A stretch of DNA of 64,000 nucleotides from Allofrancisella guangzhouensis (GTDB lineage Bacteria > Pseudomonadota > Gammaproteobacteria > Francisellales > Francisellaceae): contig NZ_CP010427.1 in NCBI RefSeq assembly GCF_000815225.1, positions 1,488,001-1,552,000 of the forward strand, written 5' to 3'. The notes under the pieces are model-generated. The model was not told where the DNA came from. It was given only the letters and a program-made list of their open reading frames with translations, and did no database searches. This document shows, piece by piece, positions 30,615-39,029 of the stretch (positions are counted from its first letter, which is position 1; every line of letters begins with the position of its first letter). The translations under genes were made by a program, and so were the position numbers.

Positions 30615-31673
30615 TTATTTATTTTCTAATTGTAAAACTTGCTTATATATTTGTGTGTCTATTAATGGTGTGTATTCTATTCTTGCTCCATGCCAACCTA
30701 TCCAGCTTGGTGCTTGAGGATTCCAGTGTGTTGGTTTACCTGGATGATCATACAAATGAAATTGCTTAGCTATATCATCCAAACTATGGATACGGTCTGC
30801 TGATGTCAAATGTTTAATCATCTTTAATCTTGAATTTTCATCTTTATCTAGATACTGTGTATTGCATGATTTCTCAAAATTAGAATTATACTCACAGCCA
30901 TATATCTGCAACCAGCCCCAAGCATACTTTTGGATATCTCCATCGTTTTTAAAATCTAACATACTATAGTCAATATCTTTATCTACAGCATCATCTATAT
31001 AGTTATCAAAAGTTAAGCCTTTGGGTAAATCATAGACTGTTACTTCTAATTTATAGCTGTATAATTTTAATGACCTAAAATAATTATTAAGATTCTCTAT
31101 CATCTCTAAAACTTTAAGCATACTTTCTGGAGTTTTTGGAGCATCTACATGAATAGTTGCCTCTGTCCTAATATAATTATGTCCCTTAGCTATCTTCTCT
31201 TGCATAGTCATATCTGGGTTTGCTAACAATTCCCATGTCTTCATCATATTATCTGGTTTATGATCTTTCTGTTGTTTCTCTTTCCACCCCACTTCATTAG
31301 CTCCATCTATATTAGGTACTATCATATTATTAGTACTTACAGCATCAACATATGGTTTAAATAATGCCTTCCAGTCTAAATTTTGTTTATATTGACCAAA
31401 ATTATCTACAACTTTATTAACCTTCTCATAGTATGAACCTCCAGACTCTAAATCTTTATAACTTAAATCTTTAGCCTTAAAATTATACCCACCTAAATTA
31501 CTTGAGTAGCTGACATCCCAAACTTCAAACTTGTCACCTTGATACTTCCCTTCTAGACGCTTCTCTATTTTCTCCCTAACCTCCGGATAACCAGTTAGCC
31601 AATCTAAAAGCCCACAATATCCCATCACCGGTATCGCTAGTATTGTTGCTAGTAGTAGTTTTTTGAGTTTCAT
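30615..31673 (-). CDS. Exported protein, tandem paralogue 2 of the RTX locus
   Basis: A 352-residue paralogue with signal peptide MKLKKLLLATILAIPVMGYC and the shared GYPEVREKIEKRLEGKYQGD start. It shares KAKDLSYKDLESGGSYYEK and most of the rest with paralogue 3 but differs from paralogue 1 after about residue 65. The C-terminal half has the common pattern of the family: SYKLEVTVYDLPKGLTFDNY, DIQKYAWGWLQIYGCE, TSADRIHSLDDIAKQFHLY and a closing YTPLIDTQIYKQVLQLE. No function is known. It lies between two DUF559 elements. Confidence 0.75.
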   Translation of the reverse strand: MKLKKLLLATILAIPVMGYCGLLDWLTGYPEVREKIEKRLEGKYQGDKFEVWDVSYSSNLGGYNFKAKDLSYKDLESGGSYYEKVNKVVDNFGQYKQNLDWKALFKPYVDAVSTNNMIVPNIDGANEVGWKEKQQKDHKPDNMMKTWELLANPDMTMQEKIAKGHNYIRTEATIHVDAPKTPESMLKVLEMIENLNNYFRSLKLYSYKLEVTVYDLPKGLTFDNYIDDAVDKDIDYSMLDFKNDGDIQKYAWGWLQIYGCEYNSNFEKSCNTQYLDKDENSRLKMIKHLTSADRIHSLDDIAKQFHLYDHPGKPTHWNPQAPSWIGWHGARIEYTPLIDTQIYKQVLQLENK

Positions 31674-31699
31674 TCATTACTCCTATTGTTAACTAAAAA

Positions 31700-32209
31700 T
31701 TCCCCTTCAAGTGTTGAAGGGGTGGCAGTCGCTAGACTGACGGGGTAGTACTTTTAACTTTTGTAGTTTACCCTCTAAATAAAATAACACTCCTTCAATA
31801 TTAAATTTAACATCTTCATCTAATATTCTCTCAATACCCAAACCTAAACTTTCTAAATAAACTTGCCTTTGTTCATCATATTCAAACTTATTATTATGGC
31901 TAGAACCATCTACTTCTATTACTATATTCAAACTAGGACAATAAAAATCTACTATGTAATTACCTATTATTTTTTGACGATGAAAGTCTAGATTCAATAA
32001 CTGCTTATTTCTAAGTTTATTCCACAATAACACTTCTGATAAATTGCCTGCTTGGCGCAATTCTTTTGCTCTTTGCTTTAATTTAGAGTTATAAGGTAAT
32101 TTAATATTCATATAGTAAAAACTATCTCACCGGATCAACTAAAAATGTAGATTTCAAAGTACTACCCCGTCTTGCTATGCAAGCCACCCCTTCAACGCTT
32201 GAAGGGGAA
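31700..32209. mobile_element. DUF559 element, copy 2
   Basis: Same structure and size as copy 1, offset by exactly 1,660 bases at both ends. Left end 31700-31754 is identical to that of copy 1 over the repeat; right end 32156-32209 differs by one base in the loop of the first palindrome (GCG for GTG-type centre). Outer flanks are also shared, so the neighbouring exported-protein gene and the element were probably duplicated together rather than by two independent insertions. Confidence 0.75.
31707..32111 (-). CDS. DUF559 (Vsr-like) endonuclease-domain protein, copy 2
   Basis: A 134-residue near-duplicate of the nuclease-fold protein at 30047-30451; the four changes (Arg34, His44, Lys47, Phe76 here) avoid the presumed catalytic residues Glu26, Asp55, Glu66, Asp68 and His72. 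Intact reading frames in both copies suggest recent duplication or selection for function. It lies between exported paralogues 2 and 3 and is read in the operon direction. Confidence 0.85.
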   Translation of the reverse strand: MNIKLPYNSKLKQRAKELRQAGNLSEVLLWNKLRNKQLLNLDFHRQKIIGNYIVDFYCPSLNIVIEVDGSSHNNKFEYDEQRQVYLESLGLGIERILDEDVKFNIEGVLFYLEGKLQKLKVLPRQSSDCHPFNT

Positions 32210-32277
32210 TTGTTCAATACCGCTGATACTTCTGCTGTTGACCCTGCTAATTGATTTGTAGAAGTTGTGTTGCTCAT
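32122..32277 (-). CDS. Small reading frame (51 aa) crossing the right end of the DUF559 element, copy 2
   Basis: Begins MSNTTSTNQLAGSTAEVSAV at ATG 32277 after an AGAGGGA ribosome site and ends at a TAG at 32122-32124. Apart from six additional N-terminal residues it matches the 45-aa frame of copy 1. The conserved start region outside the element (SNQLAGSTAEVSAVLNN) has its own ribosome site, so it was probably a real gene start before the element arrived. Confidence 0.45.
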   Translation of the reverse strand: MSNTTSTNQLAGSTAEVSAVLNNSPSSVEGVACIARRGSTLKSTFLVDPVR

Positions 32278-32290
32278 AATATTTCCCTCT

Positions 32291-33343
32291 TTATTTATTG
32301 TCTAATTGTAAAACTTGTTTATATAATTGCGTGTCTATTAATGGTATGTATTCTCTTCTAACTGCTATCCATACTAAATCATCTGGATTATCCTGTTTTC
32401 TCCAGTATGGAACTGTAGGTTTTCCATAGTTCTTAAATAAATGAAACTCTCTAGCTATATCAGCTAAACTATGAATTCGGTCTGCTGTACTATATCTAAA
32501 AATTGCATTTTGACGCTTTTGCTCATCTTTAATTCCAAAATAAGTCTTACAATACTTCTCTATACTATTTTTCTCACAGCCATATATGCGTAGCCAGCCC
32601 CAAGCATACTTTTGGATATCGCCATCATTTTCAAAATCTGACCAGTTATAATCTATATTTTTATCTACCGCTTCATCTATATATTTATCAAAAGTCAAAC
32701 CTTTAGGTAAATCATATACAGCTACTTCTAACTCATAACTATATAGATGTAATGATCTAAAATAATTATTAATATTCTCTATCATCTCTAAAACCTTAAG
32801 CATTCCTTCTGCAGTTTTTGGAGCATCTACATAGATAGTGTTGTATACACTTATATAATCATGTCTTTGCTTTATTTTCTCTTTCATTGGAATACTGTTA
32901 TTGAATAAAACTGCTAAAGTCTTTCTCATCTCACTTATAGGCTTTTGATACTCGCCGTCTACAGGATTTGCCCCATCAATACTTGCTCGAATCACATTAT
33001 TTGTACTTACAGCATCTACATAAGATCTAAAAAGAGCCTTCCAGTCCATAGCTTGTTTAGCATTGCCAAAGTTATCTACTACCTTATTAGATTTTTCATA
33101 GTATGAACCTCCAGACTCTAAATCTTTATAACTTAAATCTTTAGCCTTAAAATTATACCCACCTAAATTACTTGAGTAACTTACATCCCAAACTTCAAAC
33201 TTGTCACCTTGATATTTTTCTTCTAGACGTTTCTCTATTTTTTCTTTAACGTCTGGATAACCAGTTATCCAGTCTATAAATCCGCAATAGGCTATGGCTG
33301 GGATTGCTAGTATTGTTGCTAGTAGTAGTTTTTTGAGTTTCAT
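32291..33343 (-). CDS. Exported protein, tandem paralogue 3 of the RTX locus
   Basis: A 350-residue paralogue, first of the three in transcription order after the HlyD gene. Its signal peptide and first 60 residues match paralogue 1 almost base for base (AIAYCGFIDWITGYPDVKEK), while the following KAKDLSYKDLESGGSYYEK and the C-terminal half match paralogue 2. It is therefore a mosaic, best explained by gene conversion. A GGAGTAATGA ribosome-site context directly before the ATG is shared by all three copies. No domain is recognised. Confidence 0.75.
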   Translation of the reverse strand: MKLKKLLLATILAIPAIAYCGFIDWITGYPDVKEKIEKRLEEKYQGDKFEVWDVSYSSNLGGYNFKAKDLSYKDLESGGSYYEKSNKVVDNFGNAKQAMDWKALFRSYVDAVSTNNVIRASIDGANPVDGEYQKPISEMRKTLAVLFNNSIPMKEKIKQRHDYISVYNTIYVDAPKTAEGMLKVLEMIENINNYFRSLHLYSYELEVAVYDLPKGLTFDKYIDEAVDKNIDYNWSDFENDGDIQKYAWGWLRIYGCEKNSIEKYCKTYFGIKDEQKRQNAIFRYSTADRIHSLADIAREFHLFKNYGKPTVPYWRKQDNPDDLVWIAVRREYIPLIDTQLYKQVLQLDNK

Positions 33344-33369
33344 TCATTACTCCTATTGTTAACTAAAAA

Positions 33370-33402
33370 TTCCCCTTCAAGTGTTGAAGGAAAATTGTTT
33401 TG
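33370..33402. repeat. Solo palindrome matching the outer end of the DUF559 element (possible empty site)
   Basis: The sequence TTCCCCTTCAAGTGTTGAAGG at 33370-33390 is the same palindrome that opens both DUF559 elements, in the same place relative to a downstream exported-protein gene. Here it is followed at once by AAAATTGTT, resembling the AATTGTT outside the right ends of the filled copies. The inner GGGGTGGC, second hairpin and nuclease gene are absent. It could be a target site, a deletion scar or a solo end. Confidence 0.5.
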
Positions 33403-33446
33403 TCTCTTGCTTTCTGTCTTGTGTCCTCTGTCGGTTGTTATCCGAA

Positions 33447-34916
33447 CTATCTCTCCCTCAAACTATTATCTATACCTCTAGTTAAAGGTTCCGTAAAGAA
33501 ATCTAATACTCTTCTTGTTCCTGTCTTAACCTCAGCAACTACTGCCATACCTGGTACTATTTTGTAATCTTCACCACCTTTATGTAGCGTATTATTTTTT
33601 AAACTTATTACTAGCTTGTAAACCAAACCTAATCTCTCATCTTCTATTGCATCACCAGAAATTTTTTCTACAGCGCCATCTAACACTCCATATTCTGCAA
33701 ATGGAAATGTATTTATCTTGACTTCAACAGTTTGACCTTTGCGTAAATAGCCTATATCTTCGTTTTTGACGTATACTTCAGCTTCTAGTTTTTGATCCAT
33801 TGGAACTATTTGCATTAATACCTGGGCAGGTGTGACAACAGCACCTATAGTATGAATTTGCATTTCATGTACTATCCCGTCAATAGGCGACTTAATTGTA
33901 TTTTTACCATTTAAGGTAGTTGCTTTGCGTAATTCTTGCTCTGCTGTATAAAGATCTTTCTCATCCTGACGAATTTTTTCTAAGGTTTTAAGATATGTTT
34001 CTGATTTAAATGATTCTAAATTACTCCTAGCTTCTGCAATTTCTGCATCTATTTGAAGGTCTTTTTTCTTTTCTGTCTCTAACTCATAATACGTATTTAG
34101 ATATTTCTCTCTAAAATCTAGATACTCCATTCTAGCTACTGCTTTTTTCTCGTATAGCTTAGAGTAAGCATCTAACCTTTCTTTGATTATTTTTATGGTT
34201 TCTTCTAGCTGATAAGTTCTATTTAAACTTATATCTTTTTCTTTTTGCTTAGAATCCATAGTAGCTTCTAGTGTCATTAATTTAGCAATACTAGATTGCC
34301 ACTCTTGCCATAAAAGCTGCCTGGATTGTTCTATATCTAGTTTGTCTGTAATTTCTGATGGCGGAGTATAGTCTAATTTATCAAGTGGAATTTGCTCACG
34401 CAAATCACTTTTTAACATCCTATAGAAGGCCTGCTCTCTAGATATTCTAAGCTTATAGAACTGTATATCTTCTTTGAGTTTATTTATATCTGCTTCAGTA
34501 TATTCTGACTCTAATACTACTAGCACGTCACCCTTTTTAACTATCTGTCCACTATCAACATTTAGCTTAATTACAGTTCCTTTTTCAGAGGCCTGGATAG
34601 TTTTAACATCCCCTGATGGTGTGATCTTGCCTTGCCCTGCTGTAATAATATCTATCTTACAAAAATAAGCCCACACCACTACAAACACTATCAAAAACAT
34701 CAAACAATAAAGTACTGTTCGTAACAAAGGATGTGGTGGTTTATCTGTAACTTCTAAAACTCCTGGTAAAAAACTATAGGCATCTGTCTTAGCATTACGT
34801 TCCTCTGCTAAGGTTTTACGATTCTGCCAAGAATCCTTTATTTTATTTATTATCTCAATTAACTTACTAAACTTTTTATTTGTATTTTGATTTTCTGGGA
34901 GATTTTTCTCTGTCAT
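33447..34916 (-). CDS. Type I secretion membrane-fusion (HlyD-family) protein
   Basis: Periplasmic adaptor that joins the ABC exporter to TolC. The 489 residues comprise a cytoplasmic N-terminus, one transmembrane segment at about 68-86 (VLYCLMFLIVFVVVWAYF), a lipoyl half-motif with KKGDVLVVLES, a long coiled-coil hairpin (about 140-330), and the HlyD C-terminal block with IKSPIDGIVHEMQIHTIGAVV, VTPAQVLMQIVP and KVEVKINTFPFAEYG. It shares ATGA with the upstream exporter gene. No tolC gene is in the window. Confidence 0.95.
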   Translation of the reverse strand: MTEKNLPENQNTNKKFSKLIEIINKIKDSWQNRKTLAEERNAKTDAYSFLPGVLEVTDKPPHPLLRTVLYCLMFLIVFVVVWAYFCKIDIITAGQGKITPSGDVKTIQASEKGTVIKLNVDSGQIVKKGDVLVVLESEYTEADINKLKEDIQFYKLRISREQAFYRMLKSDLREQIPLDKLDYTPPSEITDKLDIEQSRQLLWQEWQSSIAKLMTLEATMDSKQKEKDISLNRTYQLEETIKIIKERLDAYSKLYEKKAVARMEYLDFREKYLNTYYELETEKKKDLQIDAEIAEARSNLESFKSETYLKTLEKIRQDEKDLYTAEQELRKATTLNGKNTIKSPIDGIVHEMQIHTIGAVVTPAQVLMQIVPMDQKLEAEVYVKNEDIGYLRKGQTVEVKINTFPFAEYGVLDGAVEKISGDAIEDERLGLVYKLVISLKNNTLHKGGEDYKIVPGMAVVAEVKTGTRRVLDFFTEPLTRGIDNSLRER

Positions 34917-37027
34917 AATACTTCTCCCCTGTATTGTGCGTTATATAATGCTGCATAGTGTCCATTTTTAGCTAAAAGCTCTTTATGGCTACCGTCTTCT
35001 AATATTCTTCCATGATCCATATAAACTATTCGATCACAATGTTGAACTGTAGATAATCTATGAGCAATAATAAAAACTGTTCTTCCTTTAGATATTTTTG
35101 CCATATTATGTTGAATAATTTTCTCAGATTCATAATCAAGAGCTGATGTAGCTTCATCAAAAATAAGTATTTTAGGGTTATTAATAAGTGCTCTTGCGAT
35201 AGATAGCCTTTGTTTTTGTCCTCCAGAAAAATTAGCTCCACCTTCTTCTATGGTGGTGTCATAACCATCTTTTAATTCTAAAATAAATTCATGTGCACCT
35301 GAGTAAGTTGCAGCTTCTATAACGCTTTGCATGCTTGCACTAGGATTTGTAAGAGCAATATTTTCTCGAATACTTCTATTAAACATAAAGCTTTCCTGAA
35401 GTACTACGCCTATGTTTTGACGCAACCATACAGTATCAATAGTAGACAGATCAGCGCCATCAACTAATACTTTACCAGCCTCAGGTATATACAGCCTCTG
35501 AATAAGTTTGGTTAAAGTACTTTTGCCACTGCCTGAACGCCCAACTACACCTATAGATTGACCTGCATTAACTTCAAGGTTAACACCATCTAAGATTAAT
35601 CTTGTATCAGGTGAATACCTAAACCTTACATCTTTAAAAGTTACCCTGCCTCTAAATACTGGTAGTGAACTCTTACTAGTCATATTTGCTGACTCTGTAG
35701 GTGAATTAAGAATGTCTCCTAACCTTCTCAAAGAAACTCCTGCCTGCTGAAATTCTTGCCATAGATTTACAAGCTTAAGTATCGGTTGAGTTACTCTAGC
35801 TGATAACATATTAAATGCTATAAGCTGCCCTATTGTTAAGTAGCCAGCTATCACCATATGAGCACCTATAAATATAATTACAATAGTAGTTAACTTGCTG
35901 ATTAGCTGCGCAATTTGGCTAGCTACATTTCCCAAATTTTGAGATCTAAAAGATGCTTTAACATATTCAGTCAAATTATCTTCCCATTTGCGTTGCATTT
36001 GTGGTTCTATAGCATTAGCTTTAATAGTCTGGATACCAGTTATTGACTCTGTAAGAAATGTTTGGTTTTTTGCACTAGTTGAGAAAACTTTATTTAATCG
36101 ATGCTTTAGTATTGGAGTAATAAATAATGATAGTAAGAGATATAAAGGAATAGTACCTAAAACTACCAAAGTCAGTTGCCAACTATACATAAATAACACT
36201 GCTATAAATATAAATGTAAAAGACAAATCTATGAGTAATGTTAAAGCTGTACTTGTGATAAAACTTCGAATACTATCTAACTCCTTTACTCTAGCTACAT
36301 TTTGACCAACTTGACGAGTCTCAAAATAATTTAATGGCAACTTCATCAAATGAGAAAATAGTTTTGAACCTAACACAACATCTACTCTAGAAGTAGTATG
36401 ACTAAATAGATAGGTTCTTATAGTACCAAATACTACCTCAAAAACAGCTACAACTAAAAACACGATTGCTAAAGTATTTAAGGTAGTTATGCCATTATGC
36501 ATAATCACCTTATCCATGACCACTTGAAAGAAAAATGGTGTTAATAGACCAAACATTTGTATAAAAAATGAAGCTATAATCACATCTTTGAAAATATGTT
36601 TATACTTCCATAAAGCTGGTATAAACCATTTGATATTAAACTTAGCTTCTTCTACATTCTCATTACCTTTATGAGTGATAAATATAGCTAATCCAGAGTA
36701 AAATTCCTCAAACTGATCTTTTGTAAATGTTTTAACGCCGTTATTTTTTGCAACTAAAGTTATATATTGATCATTATTTACACCGGCAAGAATAAAATAT
36801 TCACCATCTTTATTCTTAAGGATCATCGGTAAACTGCATGGATTAATACTTTCTGTTTTAATTTTACTAAGCTTAGCTTTAAAACCATATGAACGAATAG
36901 CTCTAAGAAAATTTGTTTGAGTGAGATTACCATTAGAATCTCCATATTCATGGAATATTTGCTTTTCATCAATGGCAATATTATTAAAACTAGCTATTTG
37001 TCCAAAACAAAAAATAGCACTGATCAT
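34913..37027 (-). CDS. Type I secretion ABC exporter (HlyB-like)
   Basis: A 704-residue fused exporter. Residues 1 to about 125 form a C39-like domain without a Cys-peptidase signature, as in HlyB, where it docks unfolded RTX substrates rather than cutting them. Then come the ABC membrane domain (about 140-440) and the nucleotide-binding domain with Walker A GRSGSGKST, signature FSGGQKQRLSIARAL, Walker B ILIFDEATSALD and the H-loop IIAHRLST. First gene of the operon exporter-HlyD-exported proteins-RTX lipase. The 5' end is divergent from a small exported protein gene at 37109. Confidence 0.96.
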   Translation of the reverse strand: MISAIFCFGQIASFNNIAIDEKQIFHEYGDSNGNLTQTNFLRAIRSYGFKAKLSKIKTESINPCSLPMILKNKDGEYFILAGVNNDQYITLVAKNNGVKTFTKDQFEEFYSGLAIFITHKGNENVEEAKFNIKWFIPALWKYKHIFKDVIIASFFIQMFGLLTPFFFQVVMDKVIMHNGITTLNTLAIVFLVVAVFEVVFGTIRTYLFSHTTSRVDVVLGSKLFSHLMKLPLNYFETRQVGQNVARVKELDSIRSFITSTALTLLIDLSFTFIFIAVLFMYSWQLTLVVLGTIPLYLLLSLFITPILKHRLNKVFSTSAKNQTFLTESITGIQTIKANAIEPQMQRKWEDNLTEYVKASFRSQNLGNVASQIAQLISKLTTIVIIFIGAHMVIAGYLTIGQLIAFNMLSARVTQPILKLVNLWQEFQQAGVSLRRLGDILNSPTESANMTSKSSLPVFRGRVTFKDVRFRYSPDTRLILDGVNLEVNAGQSIGVVGRSGSGKSTLTKLIQRLYIPEAGKVLVDGADLSTIDTVWLRQNIGVVLQESFMFNRSIRENIALTNPSASMQSVIEAATYSGAHEFILELKDGYDTTIEEGGANFSGGQKQRLSIARALINNPKILIFDEATSALDYESEKIIQHNMAKISKGRTVFIIAHRLSTVQHCDRIVYMDHGRILEDGSHKELLAKNGHYAALYNAQYRGEVL

Positions 37028-37108
37028 TAAGCCAACCTGTAACTTTATGGGATATTTATTTATAATACTAATATTTAAAAAATATTTAAATAATTAATAA
37101 AAATAGTT

Positions 37109-37549
37109 ATGTATTTAAATAATAAAAGTATGTTTATTTTAGCCTTTATATTATTTTCTAATACAAGCTATAGAAAAATAACTCGATATTACTGTCCTGA
37201 CTCTAGTGATTTTAACGCTGACCAAAATGGTTCTAATACACTAAGAGCTAAAACTAATTATAATAATTTAAAAATTATTTTGTACGCTAAAGATAATAAA
37301 CCTACTGGATTACCTGAGTTTCCTCAAGTCTTTAGGAGCCTTAAATTAATTAACTGTACAGCTGAAAACTGCCAACCAACTTACTTATATTACTCTAATA
37401 TTGAAAACTATATTATTCAAGCTAGCTCTGATAAAAATCAAAACATAACTGTTGATCTAAAGTTAAACAATTATCTCATTAAAAATTTCTGCCAATTTAT
37501 GGAACACGTTGATTGCCCTTTTTTCATCACATACAAGATTACTTTTTGA
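37109..37549 (+). CDS. Small exported protein, unknown function
   Basis: A 146-residue protein with an N-terminal hydrophobic segment (MFILAFILFSNTS, about residues 8-20) that looks like a short signal peptide. The mature part has six Cys (YYCPDS, INCTAENC, NFCQ, DCPF), suggesting a periplasmic or secreted disulfide-bonded fold. I do not recognise the family. It is divergent from the RTX exporter gene, and its 3' end overlaps the permease gene on the other strand by 11 bases. Confidence 0.55.
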   Translation: MYLNNKSMFILAFILFSNTSYRKITRYYCPDSSDFNADQNGSNTLRAKTNYNNLKIILYAKDNKPTGLPEFPQVFRSLKLINCTAENCQPTYLYYSNIENYIIQASSDKNQNITVDLKLNNYLIKNFCQFMEHVDCPFFITYKITF

Positions 37550-38948
37550 TAGTGATTACGAAAGGAATAATTAATGTAAACATTATGCCAACAAGTAATA
37601 AAGCATCAAAATGCATTATACTCATATTCATATTATCTATAGGAATAAAACCAACTACAATAGCTATAATACAGCCCACACATCCTAAAATTGCCATCGT
37701 AATAGTTCCAACTAAACCTTTATATATCTCATATTGTCCTTGCTGTAATGGCTGGCTAATTTTTAGCTTAATCGCTGTTATAAACATAATTATGTATGCT
37801 ATAACTGCTAGTTGCGCTGTTAAATCGCTAAGATACCAATATGCTTCATTTACAGACGGCATAAATATATAGGAAAAACAAAATACAGTAAAAATCAAAG
37901 CTTGTACTATTAGCATAGTATCAGGAGCATCATTTTTATTAGTCTTGCCAAGCATTTGAGGTAGGATATTATCATTACTTACTATCATAAAAGCTCTTGA
38001 TAAACCCATAATCCACGCTGATGTTGTAGTAAAAGCCCCAAATATTAATGTAATTGCAATAAAATATGTCACCCACGGCATATTTATTTGGCTAAAAAAG
38101 TAATGAAAAGAAACCATTAACCCAGTGACAATATCAACGTCACCAATTTGCAACTGACTACTTACTAATATCACAGCTATATTAGATAGTATTAATGACC
38201 CTAAAATTACTGTTCCAGATATTAATAAAGCTCTAGGAAAATTCTTTTTAGCATTTTTAACATTAGCAGCATGAATAGCACTCATCTCTAAACCAAATAA
38301 GCTAAACATAACTGTAATAAACAAAGCCCAACTACTGATATTATTACCAGATGGGATAAAATCTGACACATGAGGAGGTACGATGCTTTGTGTATTAGAA
38401 AGTGTCCAGAAAAAAGCCATAGATATAATAATAAGCATAGGCAATAAAGTTCCTATAATAGCTCCTAAGGTGCTTACTGTACTAGAGGTTTTTATTCCAA
38501 ATAAGTTTATAGCTGTTGCACTCCAAAACATTACTAAACTCATGGAAATCATATACCAAGGGTTTGATACCAAATCCACTGCATTTTGTCCTAAAACTGG
38601 TGCCATTACGTAGGCTATAACTCCAGCAAAAAAACCACAAATCGAGGGAAACCAAACTAGGTTATACACCCATTGTATCCATATAACTAAAAACCCTAAA
38701 CGCTTCCCAAACGCTTTTTTCACCCAAATATAGATACCACCTGTTTCTTGGGTTGAGCCTGTTGACATCTCAGCTGTTAGTAACGCACAAGGTACTAGGA
38801 AAAAGATTCCCGCTAATATATAAAAACTTACTACAATCCAACCAGCTTGGGCTGTTATTGATATATTCCTAAGGCTATCCACGGCTATAATGTTTATCAT
38901 CACCAACCTTATTAAACCAAACTTTTTACTACTAACAACTTGTTCCAT
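37539..38948 (-). CDS. APC-superfamily amino-acid permease/antiporter (GadC-like)
   Basis: A 469-residue inner-membrane protein with about 12 hydrophobic segments. The opening FGLIRLVMINIIAVDSLRNI, the TGSTQETGGIYIWVKKAFG block between helices 2 and 3 and WIQWVYNLVWFPSICGF in helix 3 fit the glutamate/GABA antiporter-like branch of the APC family. Substrate cannot be set from sequence. Francisella carries several of these and uses amino-acid import for growth inside host cells. It is a single gene, divergent from the polyamine-binding protein gene at 39030, with which it may share a role in amine uptake (inference). Confidence 0.85.
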   Translation of the reverse strand: MEQVVSSKKFGLIRLVMINIIAVDSLRNISITAQAGWIVVSFYILAGIFFLVPCALLTAEMSTGSTQETGGIYIWVKKAFGKRLGFLVIWIQWVYNLVWFPSICGFFAGVIAYVMAPVLGQNAVDLVSNPWYMISMSLVMFWSATAINLFGIKTSSTVSTLGAIIGTLLPMLIIISMAFFWTLSNTQSIVPPHVSDFIPSGNNISSWALFITVMFSLFGLEMSAIHAANVKNAKKNFPRALLISGTVILGSLILSNIAVILVSSQLQIGDVDIVTGLMVSFHYFFSQINMPWVTYFIAITLIFGAFTTTSAWIMGLSRAFMIVSNDNILPQMLGKTNKNDAPDTMLIVQALIFTVFCFSYIFMPSVNEAYWYLSDLTAQLAVIAYIIMFITAIKLKISQPLQQGQYEIYKGLVGTITMAILGCVGCIIAIVVGFIPIDNMNMSIMHFDALLLVGIMFTLIIPFVITIKK

Positions 38949-39029
38949 GAAAACCAGAATTTATTTCGTCAATAACCAATTTAGTATATACTTAAAACCA
39001 ATTCATAACAACCAAACCTAAGTTGACAA

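Noticed and set aside
28958-33343. The three exported paralogues as lipoproteins
   Set aside because: A Cys is present at the end of the signal peptide, but Tyr at -1 is not compatible with a usual lipobox. Lipidation is left open.
30040-33402. The repeated palindromes as a CRISPR array
   Set aside because: There are only two or three copies, about 1.66 kb apart, with genes between and no short spacers.
34913-37027. N-terminal C39 domain of the ABC exporter as an active peptidase
   Set aside because: The region lacks the Gln...Cys-Gly motif of active C39 domains and looks like the inactive HlyB type.
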